Assembly: GCA_002438905.1 (NCBI GenBank)
Contig: DJSA01000058.1
Location: 29,446 to 56,498 of the forward strand
Direction of reading: 5' to 3'
Length of the DNA: 27,053 nt
Source: Bacteroidales bacterium UBA6346
GTDB taxonomy: Bacteria > Bacteroidota > Bacteroidia > Bacteroidales > UBA932
The first letter of the stretch is position 1, and every line of letters begins with the position of its first letter. Shown piece by piece: positions 1 through 8,590 of the stretch. The notes under the pieces were generated by a model, which saw only the letters and a program-made list of their open reading frames with translations, made no database searches and was not told the origin of the DNA. The position numbers and the translations under genes are program-made.

Positions 1-2
1 AC

Positions 3-557
3 GATGATCCTTCCGGAAGAAACATCAGCCGTGGCATCGTGCTGCTTGACCACGAGACAAGAGACGGCATACGCGGCTTCATAACAATCACGGGAGGTAA
101 GTTGATGACCTACCGACTCATGGCGGAATGGGCAACAGATCTCGTATGTAGGAAACTCAGTATCTGCAGAAGATGCGTTACTGCAATAAGACCGCTTCCT
201 GGCTCCGCTCAAGAAGTAAACGATGGACCAAAACTCCGGACAAATGGGACAAGTCTCATCTGTGAATGCGAGAAAGTTACATTGTCAAGGGCAGAGAATG
301 CGATTGACACGCAGCAAGTCACCAACATGATTGATCTAAGGCGTCGCACAAGACTAGGGATGGGCACTTGCCAAGGAGAATTGTGCGCCTGCCGCGGAGC
401 AGGACTTCTTGCAAGGAAAAAAGAAAACCCAACCCGCGCGAAGGAGGACCTGAAGACTTTCATAAACGAACGTTGGAAAGGCATCTGCCCAGTTTGCTGG
501 GGAGATTCTCTGCGGGAAAACGAATATACCCAATGGATCTATTCTCATGAAATTTGA
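3..557 (+). CDS. glpA: Anaerobic glycerol-3-phosphate dehydrogenase subunit A, C-terminal part (5' truncated by window edge)
   Basis: The reading frame is open from the first bases of the window, so the gene starts upstream and only its C-terminal ~184 residues are visible. GlpA is the FAD-containing catalytic subunit that oxidises sn-glycerol-3-phosphate to dihydroxyacetone phosphate and passes electrons through GlpB/GlpC to menaquinone. The first visible stretch (GIRGFITITGGKLMTYR) is the conserved end of the FAD/DAO domain. A BFD-type [2Fe-2S] domain follows, with a CxC pair (CECEK) and a CxxxxC pair (GTCQGELC). The stop overlaps the start of glpB by 11 bases, which indicates translational coupling. 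The identity is secure from the motifs and from glpB and glpC downstream. Confidence 0.92.
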   Translation, partial: DDPSGRNISRGIVLLDHETRDGIRGFITITGGKLMTYRLMAEWATDLVCRKLSICRRCVTAIRPLPGSAQEVNDGPKLRTNGTSLICECEKVTLSRAENAIDTQQVTNMIDLRRRTRLGMGTCQGELCACRGAGLLARKKENPTRAKEDLKTFINERWKGICPVCWGDSLRENEYTQWIYSHEI

Positions 558-1806
558 TACAATAATAATAGGCGGAGGACTGGCGGGTCTGCTATCAGGA
601 ATACGACTGCAGCAGAACGGACAGGACTGCGCCCTAATTTCCACCGGACAGTCTGCCATGCACTTCTGGTCGGGAGCCTTTGATTTGCTGAATAGGCTTC
701 CAGACGGGACTGATGTAGAATACCCGCTCGAAGGGCTGCACAAACTTCCATCCGCACATCCCTACTCCATAATAGGACCAGAGAATGTTCTCGGATACAT
801 ACGAGATGCTGTTGAGATATTCGGACGTTTCGGTTTCCGGACACATATTCCGAAAGATCTTCGTAATATATTCAGGCTCAGCTCAATGGGATCATTCAAA
901 CCTTGTTTTTTGACAATGGATGACCTGTTGGTCACAGAGACTCCGGAAGAACCGCTATGCAAGAGTGCGCTTGTGGCCAACCTTGACGGGTTCCTGGATT
1001 TCAACACGGAATTCGTCGCAAAGGGAATCGAAAACACCGGAAGCCCCTGCAGAGCCATTACCATACATCTTGGAATTTTGGAAAATCTGAGAAAAAGCCC
1101 GACAGAGATGCGCTCAACGAACATATCAAGAGTTCTCGACCGTCAGGCATTCAAGGAATACGCATCACAGATCCGAGAAAAATATGATGGTGAGGACCTG
1201 ATTGTACTTCCCGCGATATTCGGGCTTTCGGATTCGGGCGATGCAATACAGCTCGGAAAGGTTATGAACACCAGAGTAAGATTCGTTGCGACTATGCCTC
1301 CGTCTGTGCCGGGAATCGAGATTCAGCAAGGTCTTATCAATCTGTTCCTTAAATACGGAGGTAAATTATTCAAGGGAGACACCGTCATCACCGGAAAGTT
1401 CGACTCCGAAAGACTTGTCAGCGTGCGCACAGCAAACATCAGCGACATGGACTTCCTTGCTGATAATTTCATTATTGCAGGCGGAAGTTTCTTCAGCAAT
1501 GGTATCCGGGCGGAGAGAGACACGATCCGCGAGCCGGCTTTGGACATAGACATAGAATCGCTTCCTGACAAGAGTGATTGGTTCGATACCGACAATTTCT
1601 TCGGCAAGCAAAATTACCTCGGTTTTGGAGCGAAACTCACAGCGGGAGCAGGAATGCGAGCCAGCCGGAACGGGACAGTCATAGACAACCTATTTGCCGC
1701 TGGTGCGATACTCGGGGGATGCAACCCCTTACATGAGGGCTGTGGAGGCGGAGTGGCTATAAGCTCAGCACTCTGTGCCGCCGACAGCATACTCAGAAAG
1801 TCATAG
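547..1806 (+). CDS. glpB: Anaerobic glycerol-3-phosphate dehydrogenase subunit B
   Basis: This is a 419-residue flavoprotein subunit, normal length for GlpB. It begins with an FAD-binding Rossmann motif (IIIGGGLAGLLSG, residues ~5-17). It ends with a typical flavoprotein C-terminal segment (NLFAAGAILGGCNPLHEGCG), where the cofactor-binding fold closes. In the GlpABC complex, GlpB sits between the catalytic GlpA and the iron-sulfur membrane anchor GlpC. The ATG at 547 overlaps the end of glpA by 11 bases, and glpC follows after 52 bases, so the three genes form an operon. Function is assigned from the family and gene order; substrate has not been tested. Confidence 0.92.
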   Translation: MKFDTIIIGGGLAGLLSGIRLQQNGQDCALISTGQSAMHFWSGAFDLLNRLPDGTDVEYPLEGLHKLPSAHPYSIIGPENVLGYIRDAVEIFGRFGFRTHIPKDLRNIFRLSSMGSFKPCFLTMDDLLVTETPEEPLCKSALVANLDGFLDFNTEFVAKGIENTGSPCRAITIHLGILENLRKSPTEMRSTNISRVLDRQAFKEYASQIREKYDGEDLIVLPAIFGLSDSGDAIQLGKVMNTRVRFVATMPPSVPGIEIQQGLINLFLKYGGKLFKGDTVITGKFDSERLVSVRTANISDMDFLADNFIIAGGSFFSNGIRAERDTIREPALDIDIESLPDKSDWFDTDNFFGKQNYLGFGAKLTAGAGMRASRNGTVIDNLFAAGAILGGCNPLHEGCGGGVAISSALCAADSILRKS

Positions 1807-1858
1807 TCGGCAAAAATCGTCAGCCAAAACGCAATAACGCAACATCGCACAGAACATT

Positions 1859-3070
1859 ATGAGATTCAGCAATATAGATATGAACAACTTTGAGCAGTGC
1901 TTGAAGTGCACCATCTGTACGGTCTACTGCCCAGTTGTTCCAGCAAACCCGTCCTATCCTGGTCCGAAACAAGCCGGCCCCGATGGGGAAAGACTCAGGC
2001 TCAAGAATAGTTCCTACTATGACAGCGCGCTCAAATACTGTATAAATTGTAAGCGCTGCGAGGTTGCCTGCCCGTCTGGGGTAAGAGTCGCTGACATAAT
2101 CCAAAGTGCAAGAATAAGGTATGGTCATGGAATACCTGGACCGCGTGAGACAGTGCTCTCGTGCACCGATTTTATGGGCAAAGTGGCTGGGAACATGTCT
2201 GGCATTGTAAATCCGCTCCTCGGTGCCGCTCCAGTGAAGGAACTTCTGGACAGATTTGCCGGCATTGACAGACGACGGACATTTCCGAATTATGCCGGCG
2301 AAACTTTCAGGAAATGGTTCAGGAAGAACGTCAAAACACAGCAGGAAGCATTCTCCGAAAAAGTCAACTATTTCCACGGTTGCTATGTAAATTACAACTA
2401 TCCGCAACTCGGAAGAGATTTCGTCAAGGTGATGAATGCTCTCGGAGTCGGAGTATGTTTACTTGACAACGAGAAATGCTGCTCCATAGCGATGATTTCC
2501 AATGGCCTGACGCATACTGCAGAAAGAAATGCACGACACAATGTTAAAGTTTTGGAAAAGGCAATTGAAATGACTGGAGCACCCGTTGTCGGCGCATCAT
2601 CCACCTGCATTCTGACCATGCGCGAGGAGTATCCGCACCTTCTCGGCATAGATAATGGAAAAATCCGCGACAGCCTCGACCTTGCCACAAAGTACATATT
2701 CAAGAAAATCTCAGAAGGCAAGAAACTCAATTTCCGCAAGGACTACCAGGCGCACATTGCCTATCACACCCCCTGCCACCTTGAAAGGCTCGGCTGGGAA
2801 TATTTCTCAATTGAACTGCTCAGGATGATTCCGGGAGTGGAATTGACCGTTCTTGATAGTTGTTGCTGCGGAATTGCAGGTACCTATGGGTTCAAGAAAG
2901 AGAACTATGAAGTGTCTCAAGCCATAGGGAAACCGCTGTTCGACCAGGTTGCCTCTGTAGCACCGGATTTCGTTGCATGTGACTGCGAGACATGCAAATG
3001 GCAAATTGAAATGTCAACTGGCGTGAGCGTAAAACATCCGATTTCTGTCATTGCAGAAGCACTTGAATGA
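1859..3070 (+). CDS. glpC: Anaerobic glycerol-3-phosphate dehydrogenase subunit C (Fe-S, CCG domains)
   Basis: This 403-residue iron-sulfur protein delivers electrons from GlpAB to the quinone pool at the inner membrane. Two [4Fe-4S] ferredoxin motifs are visible: C14, C17, C20, C24 and C61, C64, C67, C71. Two cysteine-rich CCG-type domains follow, with motifs around NEKCCS and DSCCCGIAGTYG plus upstream HGCY and HTPCH elements. No long hydrophobic helix is obvious, as is usual for GlpC, which attaches peripherally. It is the last gene of the glp operon; a structured spacer follows and then a convergent lipoprotein gene. The 52-base gap after glpB holds no obvious promoter. Confidence 0.92.
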   Translation: MRFSNIDMNNFEQCLKCTICTVYCPVVPANPSYPGPKQAGPDGERLRLKNSSYYDSALKYCINCKRCEVACPSGVRVADIIQSARIRYGHGIPGPRETVLSCTDFMGKVAGNMSGIVNPLLGAAPVKELLDRFAGIDRRRTFPNYAGETFRKWFRKNVKTQQEAFSEKVNYFHGCYVNYNYPQLGRDFVKVMNALGVGVCLLDNEKCCSIAMISNGLTHTAERNARHNVKVLEKAIEMTGAPVVGASSTCILTMREEYPHLLGIDNGKIRDSLDLATKYIFKKISEGKKLNFRKDYQAHIAYHTPCHLERLGWEYFSIELLRMIPGVELTVLDSCCCGIAGTYGFKKENYEVSQAIGKPLFDQVASVAPDFVACDCETCKWQIEMSTGVSVKHPISVIAEALE

Positions 3071-3075
3071 CTATG

Positions 3076-3123
3076 AACGGACATCTGTGCTAAAGCACGC
3101 GATGTAGAATGAGGTCGTCCGTT
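3076..3123. terminator. Nested inverted repeat between convergent glpC and lipoprotein gene; possible bidirectional terminator
   Basis: Outer arms AACGGAC (3076-3082) and GTCCGTT (3117-3123) enclose an inner hairpin with arms CATC..GATG and GTGC-TAAA-GCAC (about 3082-3104). It lies exactly in the gap between two genes that converge. Neither side has a long T tract, so intrinsic termination is only a suggestion. The structure could also protect 3' ends. Confidence 0.4.
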
Positions 3124-3125
3124 TG

Positions 3126-3953
3126 TCAATTCCGACTCTTGACACAATTTATCAGTGCGGTTGTCATTTCCGATTTCTGTTCTGCATCGGATTGCTCAAG
3201 CCATTGGAGCGCAAGTTCACGGTTGCCCAGCATAAAGCATCCAAGACCAATGTTGTATTCAAGACAAGAACGGAAATAAGGATCCTTTGCGGTCTCTAGT
3301 ATAGACATCCATCCGCTTATGGCCGCATTCCATTTGAAGTCAAGAGCATTAGCAAGCGCGCTATTCCATGCTCCATCATCCGTGTACCATATGCCGTACT
3401 CCTCTTCACGCCAAGTAGGGATAAATGACGAGGAGATTCTGTCACCGATGTTCTTTCCTGAGACAGTTGCATCGGTACCTGCATCAGCTGCAATAGTGAA
3501 GGACCTGACACCCGCATCCTTGCCTCCGAGGGAATCATAACAATAGAGCGGAAGTCTGAATCCGCCCTGCTTGTAACCAGAATCAAATTCCGAAGGATGT
3601 CCAAACAGAAATACCACATCCGCATCTGTCTTCAATACGAGTCTCACAAGAGAATCGGGTGAAGCCATCTTCTGGAAATCATCCGTGTATTGAATTGTGT
3701 ATAAACGCGTAGAATCGCTTTCTGGATAGGCTGCATCAAGTTTATCCGCCAAAGCGCCTGCGACAGAACTTGTCAGCTGCATTTCCTCTTGGGTAAGCCC
3801 GTAAGGATAAACCATGGCCACGGATTTCCCTGTGAGATCAAGCCCGGAAGATGACGGATAGCGCATATCCACAGACATTTCATAGACCTGGGGCGAGCAG
3901 GCCGCGAAAAAGACCGCGCAAAGCAGCGCGGCACAAGAAGAAAGACGTCCCAT
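3126..3953 (-). CDS. DUF6340-like lipoprotein
   Basis: The product is a 275-residue predicted lipoprotein. The N-terminus from the ATG at 3953 (MGRLSS...) has a hydrophobic signal peptide ending in a lipobox (FFAAC, Cys at about residue 18), followed by a mature protein starting CSPQVYEM. The body has alternating short hydrophobic strands and a late stretch (LEYNIGLGCFMLGNRELALQ) resembling a TPR-like helix pair. From memory it matches the Bacteroidota family DUF6340, whose function is unknown. An in-frame GTG lies 12 bases further upstream (3965), but the ATG gives a better signal peptide. The gene lies 59 bases downstream of rimO on the same strand and may be its last co-transcribed partner. 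Confidence 0.7.
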   Translation of the reverse strand: MGRLSSCAALLCAVFFAACSPQVYEMSVDMRYPSSSGLDLTGKSVAMVYPYGLTQEEMQLTSSVAGALADKLDAAYPESDSTRLYTIQYTDDFQKMASPDSLVRLVLKTDADVVFLFGHPSEFDSGYKQGGFRLPLYCYDSLGGKDAGVRSFTIAADAGTDATVSGKNIGDRISSSFIPTWREEEYGIWYTDDGAWNSALANALDFKWNAAISGWMSILETAKDPYFRSCLEYNIGLGCFMLGNRELALQWLEQSDAEQKSEMTTALINCVKSRN

Positions 3954-4012
3954 AATAACATTCACTCAAGCTTCGCAAGTATTTTATTGCGATAATTAAA
4001 CTTGTCACTTCA

Positions 4013-5362
4013 CTACTCCAGACACCTAACAAAATCCGCTGTCAGGTCATAGTCGTCAGCAGCGGTGATGCGCACCTCAATGAAATGCCCCACAAGTGAT
4101 TGCGGGTCAATGTCAAGAAAACGCTCCGGAGTATACTTTACAAGAATCTCGCCATCCACTTCAGGAGACTCGAACTCACTGCGACACACAAGCATGGACT
4201 GATCCGCAAACCACGAATCCACAAGCACCTTCACAACTTGTCCCACACGAGAGTGATTGTATGCCAATGATATTTCACGCTGGGCTTCCATCAATTCGTC
4301 CAAACGCTTTTGCTTTGTCGACTGTCGTACGCTATCCTTAAAATGCTGAGCTCCGTATGTTCCTTCCTCTTCGGAATATGTGAATGCTCCAAGCCTTTCA
4401 AATTTCGCATCCTTAACAAAATCAAGGAGTTCGTGAAATTCGCGCGTACCCTCACCGGGATGTCCAACAATCATGGTTGTTCTCAAAACGACTCCGGGCA
4501 CCTTCTCCCGCATCCGCGCTATAAGATCTCGCGTCCAGCGTCCGTCAACGTGGCGATGCATGTTGTCCAAAACTTTGTCTGAAATATGCTGGAGGGGTAT
4601 GTCCATATAACGGCAAACCTTGGGATTGGATGCCATTATGTCAAGAACATCCTCCGGGAAATCGGCCGGGTAGGAATAATGTATGCGAATCCACTCAATA
4701 CCAGGAACCTCCGACAGCCTTTCAAGAAGTTCCCCCAGCGCCCTCCGATGGTAGAGATCAAGACCATAATAGGTCGTGTCCTGCGCGATAATCACAAGTT
4801 CCCGGACTCCGGTTGCCGCGAGGTTTTTTGCTTCCTCAACCAGCCGTTCCATAGGAACTGAACGATGCGCGCCTCTGATATACGGTATTGCGCAATAGGA
4901 ACAGCGACGGTCGCAACCCTCGCTGATTTTCAGATAGGCATAACTTCCATTGCCTCCTATAACGAGACGGCTCTGGACAAGAGCGGGTTCCGGAGTCACT
5001 CCAAGAGCCTTCACGACCTCCTCATTGTCCCTCGCTCCGAGCCACAAGTCGACCTCTGGAATCAGTCCGGGAAGTTCTGTGGCATATCTCTGCGACAGAC
5101 AGCCGAACACAACGATCTTTCCCACCTTGCCTTCTTTCTTGCGTTCCGCCACCTCAAGAATAGTATCCACCGACTCTTCCTTCGCATCCCCGATAAATCC
5201 GCAGGTGTTGATCAGAACGACATCAACGTAATCATCTCCGCAATCCCCTTCCGCACAGATGTCATACTCCTTCGCCACCTGTGCCAGCACGTGTTCCGTA
5301 TCCACCGTATTCTTAGAGCAGCCACGCACAATCGACTGGAGCCTGGGCCTGTCATCTTTCAT
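4013..5362 (-). CDS. rimO: Ribosomal protein S12 (aspartate) methylthiotransferase
   Basis: RimO is a radical-SAM enzyme that adds a methylthio group to a conserved aspartate of ribosomal protein S12. From the ATG at 5362 the protein has 449 residues, normal for the family. The N-terminal MTTase domain carries the three cluster cysteines C15 (GCSKN), C54 (NTCGF) and C88 (FGCLS). The radical-SAM CxxxCxxC motif is C150, C154, C157 (CDRRCSYC). A C-terminal TRAM domain follows. The GCSKN start and absence of a longer tRNA-type N-terminus favour RimO over MiaB. A GTG at 5374, overlapping the stop of the upstream gene, would add four residues; the ATG matches the family start better. The gene is read with the DUF5606 gene. 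Confidence 0.93.
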   Translation of the reverse strand: MKDDRPRLQSIVRGCSKNTVDTEHVLAQVAKEYDICAEGDCGDDYVDVVLINTCGFIGDAKEESVDTILEVAERKKEGKVGKIVVFGCLSQRYATELPGLIPEVDLWLGARDNEEVVKALGVTPEPALVQSRLVIGGNGSYAYLKISEGCDRRCSYCAIPYIRGAHRSVPMERLVEEAKNLAATGVRELVIIAQDTTYYGLDLYHRRALGELLERLSEVPGIEWIRIHYSYPADFPEDVLDIMASNPKVCRYMDIPLQHISDKVLDNMHRHVDGRWTRDLIARMREKVPGVVLRTTMIVGHPGEGTREFHELLDFVKDAKFERLGAFTYSEEEGTYGAQHFKDSVRQSTKQKRLDELMEAQREISLAYNHSRVGQVVKVLVDSWFADQSMLVCRSEFESPEVDGEILVKYTPERFLDIDPQSLVGHFIEVRITAADDYDLTADFVRCLE

Positions 5363-5373
5363 ACCGCGAGTCA

Positions 5374-5796
5374 CTATTTTTCTTCAACCTCGGCTCCTTC
5401 GGGCGTCTCAAAATCAAGAGACGCATACTTGAGCAGGCAATTATACCAATCAACGACCTTCCTCATGTGGGAGACATAGAAACGCTCTCCATCGTAATCC
5501 GGTACAGCCTTGGCAAACAAAGACTTAAGTTCATCTGGCGAGACTTTTGAAGCAGGAGCCTCAACTCCGCCGAGAACAGCCTGCAGTTTGAGAAAAACGT
5601 CACTGAGCTTAATTTCGCCGCTTGTAGTGTAGATGGATATGTCCGCAAGAGTAGTCATCTTGCTTGAAAGGCCGATGCAACTTCTTGTCTTGTCGGCCAG
5701 GGACTCAACGATAGCTCCGGAACGAGCCTGCGCAATATAACGATAAAGTCCTGGGTGTCCGGAGATTGTAAGTATCTTTGTAAGATCCGTTTTCAT
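5374..5796 (-). CDS. DUF5606 family protein
   Basis: This is a 140-residue soluble protein without a signal peptide or membrane segment. It opens with a conserved-looking segment (LTKILTISGHPGLYRYIAQA) and a small beta-rich domain, followed by a helical region. It matches my recollection of DUF5606, a Bacteroidota family of unknown function usually found near nusB/yajC/ybbR. Its stop (TAG) touches the possible GTG start of rimO, so translation of the two is probably coupled. The negatively charged C-terminal tail (ETPEGAEVEEK) is probably disordered. No biochemical role can be proposed from the sequence. Confidence 0.8.
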   Translation of the reverse strand: MKTDLTKILTISGHPGLYRYIAQARSGAIVESLADKTRSCIGLSSKMTTLADISIYTTSGEIKLSDVFLKLQAVLGGVEAPASKVSPDELKSLFAKAVPDYDGERFYVSHMRKVVDWYNCLLKYASLDFETPEGAEVEEK

Positions 5797-5828
5797 TATT
5801 TTTTGTTTTATGGTAAATTTATATAATA

Positions 5829-6824
5829 CTATCTAGCAACGCATGTCACCACATCAGTTTCAAAACGTACGTCAAGGACGCCATCTGGAAGTTCAGCGGT
5901 CCGGACGACACATTTACCGCTCCTGGACTGCTCAAAGTCATGGTAATCCACGTATAGTATATCCAGCGACTCCGGTTCGACCATAAGCGGAAACTGACAG
6001 GACAAAACGACATCCAAACGGGAAGGATAGACGGCTACCGATTTGCCCGGAGGCAGGTTGCGAACCCGCACAGGAAGGCTCACCTCCTCGGACACATAGC
6101 GTCGGACTGCAATAGTGTAGTCAACCGACGATTCTGATATCCTGACACCCTTTATAGGGTCAATCTCCACAGAACCATGCACATCCGATGAGACATCCGT
6201 ACGTGTCACATTCCTAGTGAACACTTTCGAGACATTGTCAATCCTTGACGGCTCTCCATAGACATAGACAGAGTCAGGACTCAACTCTATTCCGCCAACG
6301 CTCATATATTGCGGAGCATAACGGATGTCGACAATCGGTTCCACAGGCACCTTTTTGCTATTTTCCGCAGGAAAGACGAACAGCAGAGTGTCGGTTAGGT
6401 AATATTCAACAGATGAGACACTTCCTCCGAAGACCAACTTCCCGAACTCTGGCATCGTTTCGGGAGCGAAGGAAAAGACATCACCCTCCTTATGCTTAAG
6501 CGAAGCGGCATCGAATCGGATTTTGACAGGATTCCCGCCTCCGAACATCTTGTTGCGGATTATGCTGTAACCCGTAGCACGGCATCTCGCTGCCACTTTG
6601 CAAGTGTTGGAAGCCAGACAGCGACGTCCAGGTATGTTTGACTCAGCCGAGACTGTAGCAGTCAGAACTTCACTATAACGCAGCGAGATATTGTGTATAA
6701 ACCAGATACTGAAAGCCAGCAAGAAAGAAAGCGAGAACACAAACAAATCCTTTCTGTTGACTTTCAGGAACTCAACCACTCTATTAAGAAAGCGTCTCAA
6801 GCGAAGATTCTTCTGCACCGGCAC
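5829..6824 (-). CDS. YbbR-like domain membrane-anchored protein
   Basis: This 331-residue protein starts at a GTG (6824); no in-frame ATG gives a sensible N-terminus. A basic leader (about residues 1-25) precedes one membrane helix (LFVFSLSFLLAFSIWFIHNI, ~27-46). The rest would lie outside the cytoplasm and contains repeats of the YbbR type, for example VPVEPIVDIRYAPQYMSVGG with SPDSVYVYGEPS, and VSLPVRVRNLPPGKSV. In Firmicutes the YbbR protein CdaR binds a diadenylate cyclase. Whether this homologue does so is unknown, and no cyclase is next to it. It follows yajC after 36 bases in the nusB transcript. Confidence 0.8.
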   Translation of the reverse strand: MPVQKNLRLRRFLNRVVEFLKVNRKDLFVFSLSFLLAFSIWFIHNISLRYSEVLTATVSAESNIPGRRCLASNTCKVAARCRATGYSIIRNKMFGGGNPVKIRFDAASLKHKEGDVFSFAPETMPEFGKLVFGGSVSSVEYYLTDTLLFVFPAENSKKVPVEPIVDIRYAPQYMSVGGIELSPDSVYVYGEPSRIDNVSKVFTRNVTRTDVSSDVHGSVEIDPIKGVRISESSVDYTIAVRRYVSEEVSLPVRVRNLPPGKSVAVYPSRLDVVLSCQFPLMVEPESLDILYVDYHDFEQSRSGKCVVRTAELPDGVLDVRFETDVVTCVAR

Positions 6825-6860
6825 AGACGGCCTAGCATCAATAATTGGCGTAACAATGAA

Positions 6861-7187
6861 CTATTTAGTCGATGCTGATACCTCGGAGTAGTCCTTCACG
6901 AGAGAGTTCTTGTCAACGCGAAGTTTGACGTCCTTGTCAACCTCGATAAGAACGGACTTGTCCTTTATGTCGGCTACCGTTCCGTAAATGCCGCCGACAG
7001 TCACGACCTTGTCTCCCTTTTGGAGGCCATCGCGAAATTTCTGGAGTTCTTTCTGCTGTTTGCGCTGTGGACGGATCATAAAGAACCACATTACCACGAA
7101 GATGAGCAGGAGCATCACCCACATTGTCCACTGTCCGCCTGCCGCACCCTGCGCGCCGGCTGCCTGCAATAAAGTCACTAATTTCAT
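6861..7187 (-). CDS. yajC: Preprotein translocase subunit YajC
   Basis: This 108-residue single-span inner-membrane protein associates with SecDF of the Sec translocon. A short N-terminal segment precedes the membrane helix (WVMLLLIFVVMWFFMIRP). The typical YajC cytoplasmic domain follows, with RPQRKQQKELQKF and GDKVVTVGGIYGTV, the family signature. It starts 10 bases after the end of nusB and lies 36 bases before the ybbR-like gene, fitting one transcript. Length and motif order are normal. Confidence 0.93.
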   Translation of the reverse strand: MKLVTLLQAAGAQGAAGGQWTMWVMLLLIFVVMWFFMIRPQRKQQKELQKFRDGLQKGDKVVTVGGIYGTVADIKDKSVLIEVDKDVKLRVDKNSLVKDYSEVSASTK

Positions 7188-7197
7188 ATACTAAAAT

Positions 7198-8157
7198 TTA
7201 AATGTTTGTTGCTATTTTTGTTATCTGTCCGTCCTCGGTAAGCTTCTTAACTATGCGATCGAGTATTCCGTTAACAAACGCACGGCTTTTGGGAGTCCCA
7301 TAATATTTAGAAATCTCCACATACTCATTCATAGACACCTTCACCGGTATGTTTGGAAAATTCAATATCTCAGCAATGCCCATCACAACAAGTACAACAT
7401 CTGAAAGAAAAAGCCTATCAGCATCCCAGCCCTTGGCGAAATCGTAAACCATCTGTGAGTATTTGTCATAATTGACGAGAGTCAGGTTCAAAAGTCTCTT
7501 TACAAAGACCTGATCATCCTCGACACCGGAAACCCCTCCCTTCATCTGGCTCTGATAGAGGTACGGAAGTGTCCAGCGTCCGCCCTTCGCGATGTCCTCA
7601 AAAGTGCGGCAACACCATGTCAAGGCATATGCCAAGTCATCGTTCCAATATAGCGACATATCCTCAAGGATGTGCTCAAGTTCTGGGACATCAATGAATT
7701 CATCTTCAAAGATATGCACAAAGAGCCCGCAATCCTCCGCAAGTGAAGATTTGCCGGAAGTCATGTAATCCTTGAAATACTGTTTGGAATACACGGAATC
7801 CAACACTTTCTTGAGAAAAATGTCATACTGCTCCCATGAATATTTCCTCTGCTTCAAGGCCTTGTTCAAGTCCTCATCGTCAGCAAGCAACTGCGCCAGA
7901 CGATTGTCGCAGAACTTCATGTTCGGGTTGCGTTCCTCTTCGGTGGGGTTAAATTTCGAGCGCAGAGAATCTATCCTCTCCTTGGCCGTTCGCGTCAACG
8001 GAACAACGATTCCAGACATGAACACGAACAGATCCCTAGTCGCCTCACAGGACATTCTGAGTTCAATCTCGGCATCGCGGGTCGAGAAATTCCCACTGAG
8101 AGCCGCCGAATAGGCGACCTTGAATGCCTTTATACGTAATATTCTGCGGTTCAGCAT
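7198..8157 (-). CDS. nusB: Transcription antitermination factor NusB (long Bacteroidota form)
   Basis: NusB binds boxA RNA with S10 (NusE) in rRNA antitermination. The 319-residue product is about twice the E. coli length. In Bacteroidota the protein has a long N-terminal extension, and the canonical NusB helical fold is at the C-terminus (here from ~190, including VSMNEYVEISKYYGTPKSRAFVNGILDRI). The ATG at 8157 (MLNRRILRIKAF) matches the usual start of the long form; a TTG 12 bases upstream is less likely. A -7 box on the minus strand (8181-8188) lies 23 bases upstream. It leads the nusB-yajC-ybbR-DUF5606-rimO transcript. Confidence 0.9.
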   Translation of the reverse strand: MLNRRILRIKAFKVAYSAALSGNFSTRDAEIELRMSCEATRDLFVFMSGIVVPLTRTAKERIDSLRSKFNPTEEERNPNMKFCDNRLAQLLADDEDLNKALKQRKYSWEQYDIFLKKVLDSVYSKQYFKDYMTSGKSSLAEDCGLFVHIFEDEFIDVPELEHILEDMSLYWNDDLAYALTWCCRTFEDIAKGGRWTLPYLYQSQMKGGVSGVEDDQVFVKRLLNLTLVNYDKYSQMVYDFAKGWDADRLFLSDVVLVVMGIAEILNFPNIPVKVSMNEYVEISKYYGTPKSRAFVNGILDRIVKKLTEDGQITKIATNI

Positions 8158-8180
8158 TTCTTCATTCAATAATATTTATG

Positions 8181-8188
8181 CAAAGATA
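8181..8188 (-). promoter_or_regulatory. Bacteroidota -7 box for the nusB operon
   Basis: TATCTTTG on the minus strand exactly matches TAnnTTTG and lies 23 bases upstream of the nusB ATG. No clear -33 TTTG sits at the expected spacing, only a T-rich stretch. It is divergent from the promoter at 8211. Confidence 0.55.
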
Positions 8189-8210
8189 CACACGATTTGA
8201 TAAAAAAAAC

Positions 8211-8218
8211 TATATTTG
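8211..8218 (+). promoter_or_regulatory. Bacteroidota -7 box for the DUF3276/PUR-like gene
   Basis: TATATTTG matches TAnnTTTG exactly and lies 28 bases upstream of the ATG at 8247. A TTTG at 8196-8199 is too close to be a standard -33 element. It forms a divergent pair with the nusB box. Confidence 0.55.
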
Positions 8219-8246
8219 CGAAGATTTACCAACAAAAACTCACAAG

Positions 8247-8582
8247 ATGTACAATGAGGATTATAATGGGGCATATGCTCATGAACGCAGTGGAGAGGAT
8301 GTTTTCTCCAAACCGGTAAAAGCTGGCAAACGCACCTACTTCTTTGATGTGAAGGCAACCAAAGGAAATGACTATTACCTGACCATAACAGAAAGCAAAC
8401 GGAAAATTGAGCGTGACGGAAGTTATGCTTACGACAAGCACAAGATTTTTCTTTACAAGGAAGATTTCGACAAGTTCGTTGAGGGTCTTGAAGAAGTTCT
8501 CAATTACATAAAGAAGAATGCCCCACAGACTGAGGACGGTGAGGGAAAGTATAGTTCCAATGTCAATTTCGAGGAACTATAA
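8247..8582 (+). CDS. DUF3276 / PUR-alpha-like nucleic-acid-binding protein
   Basis: This 111-residue small protein starts at the ATG at 8247 (MYNEDYNGAYAHERSG). The frame is open further upstream, but those residues would overlap the promoter. The body (KRTYFFDVKATKGNDYYLTI ... YDKHKIFLYKEDFDKFVEGL) has the beta-sheet-then-helix pattern of a PUR repeat, found in the Bacteroidota DUF3276 family and in a Borrelia PUR-alpha homologue. Such proteins bind single-stranded nucleic acid. The cellular role here is unknown. A 56-residue basic protein follows after 8 bases and is probably co-transcribed. Confidence 0.82.
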   Translation: MYNEDYNGAYAHERSGEDVFSKPVKAGKRTYFFDVKATKGNDYYLTITESKRKIERDGSYAYDKHKIFLYKEDFDKFVEGLEEVLNYIKKNAPQTEDGEGKYSSNVNFEEL

Positions 8583-8590
8583 ACCTCACT

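Noticed and set aside
1820..2407. 195-codon open frame on the minus strand
   Set aside because: It lies wholly against glpC, whose ferredoxin motifs are unmistakable; the antisense frame shows no domain or ribosome binding site.
4865..5479. 204-codon open frame on the plus strand
   Set aside because: Antisense to the N-terminal half of rimO, where the cluster cysteines are in frame on the other strand.
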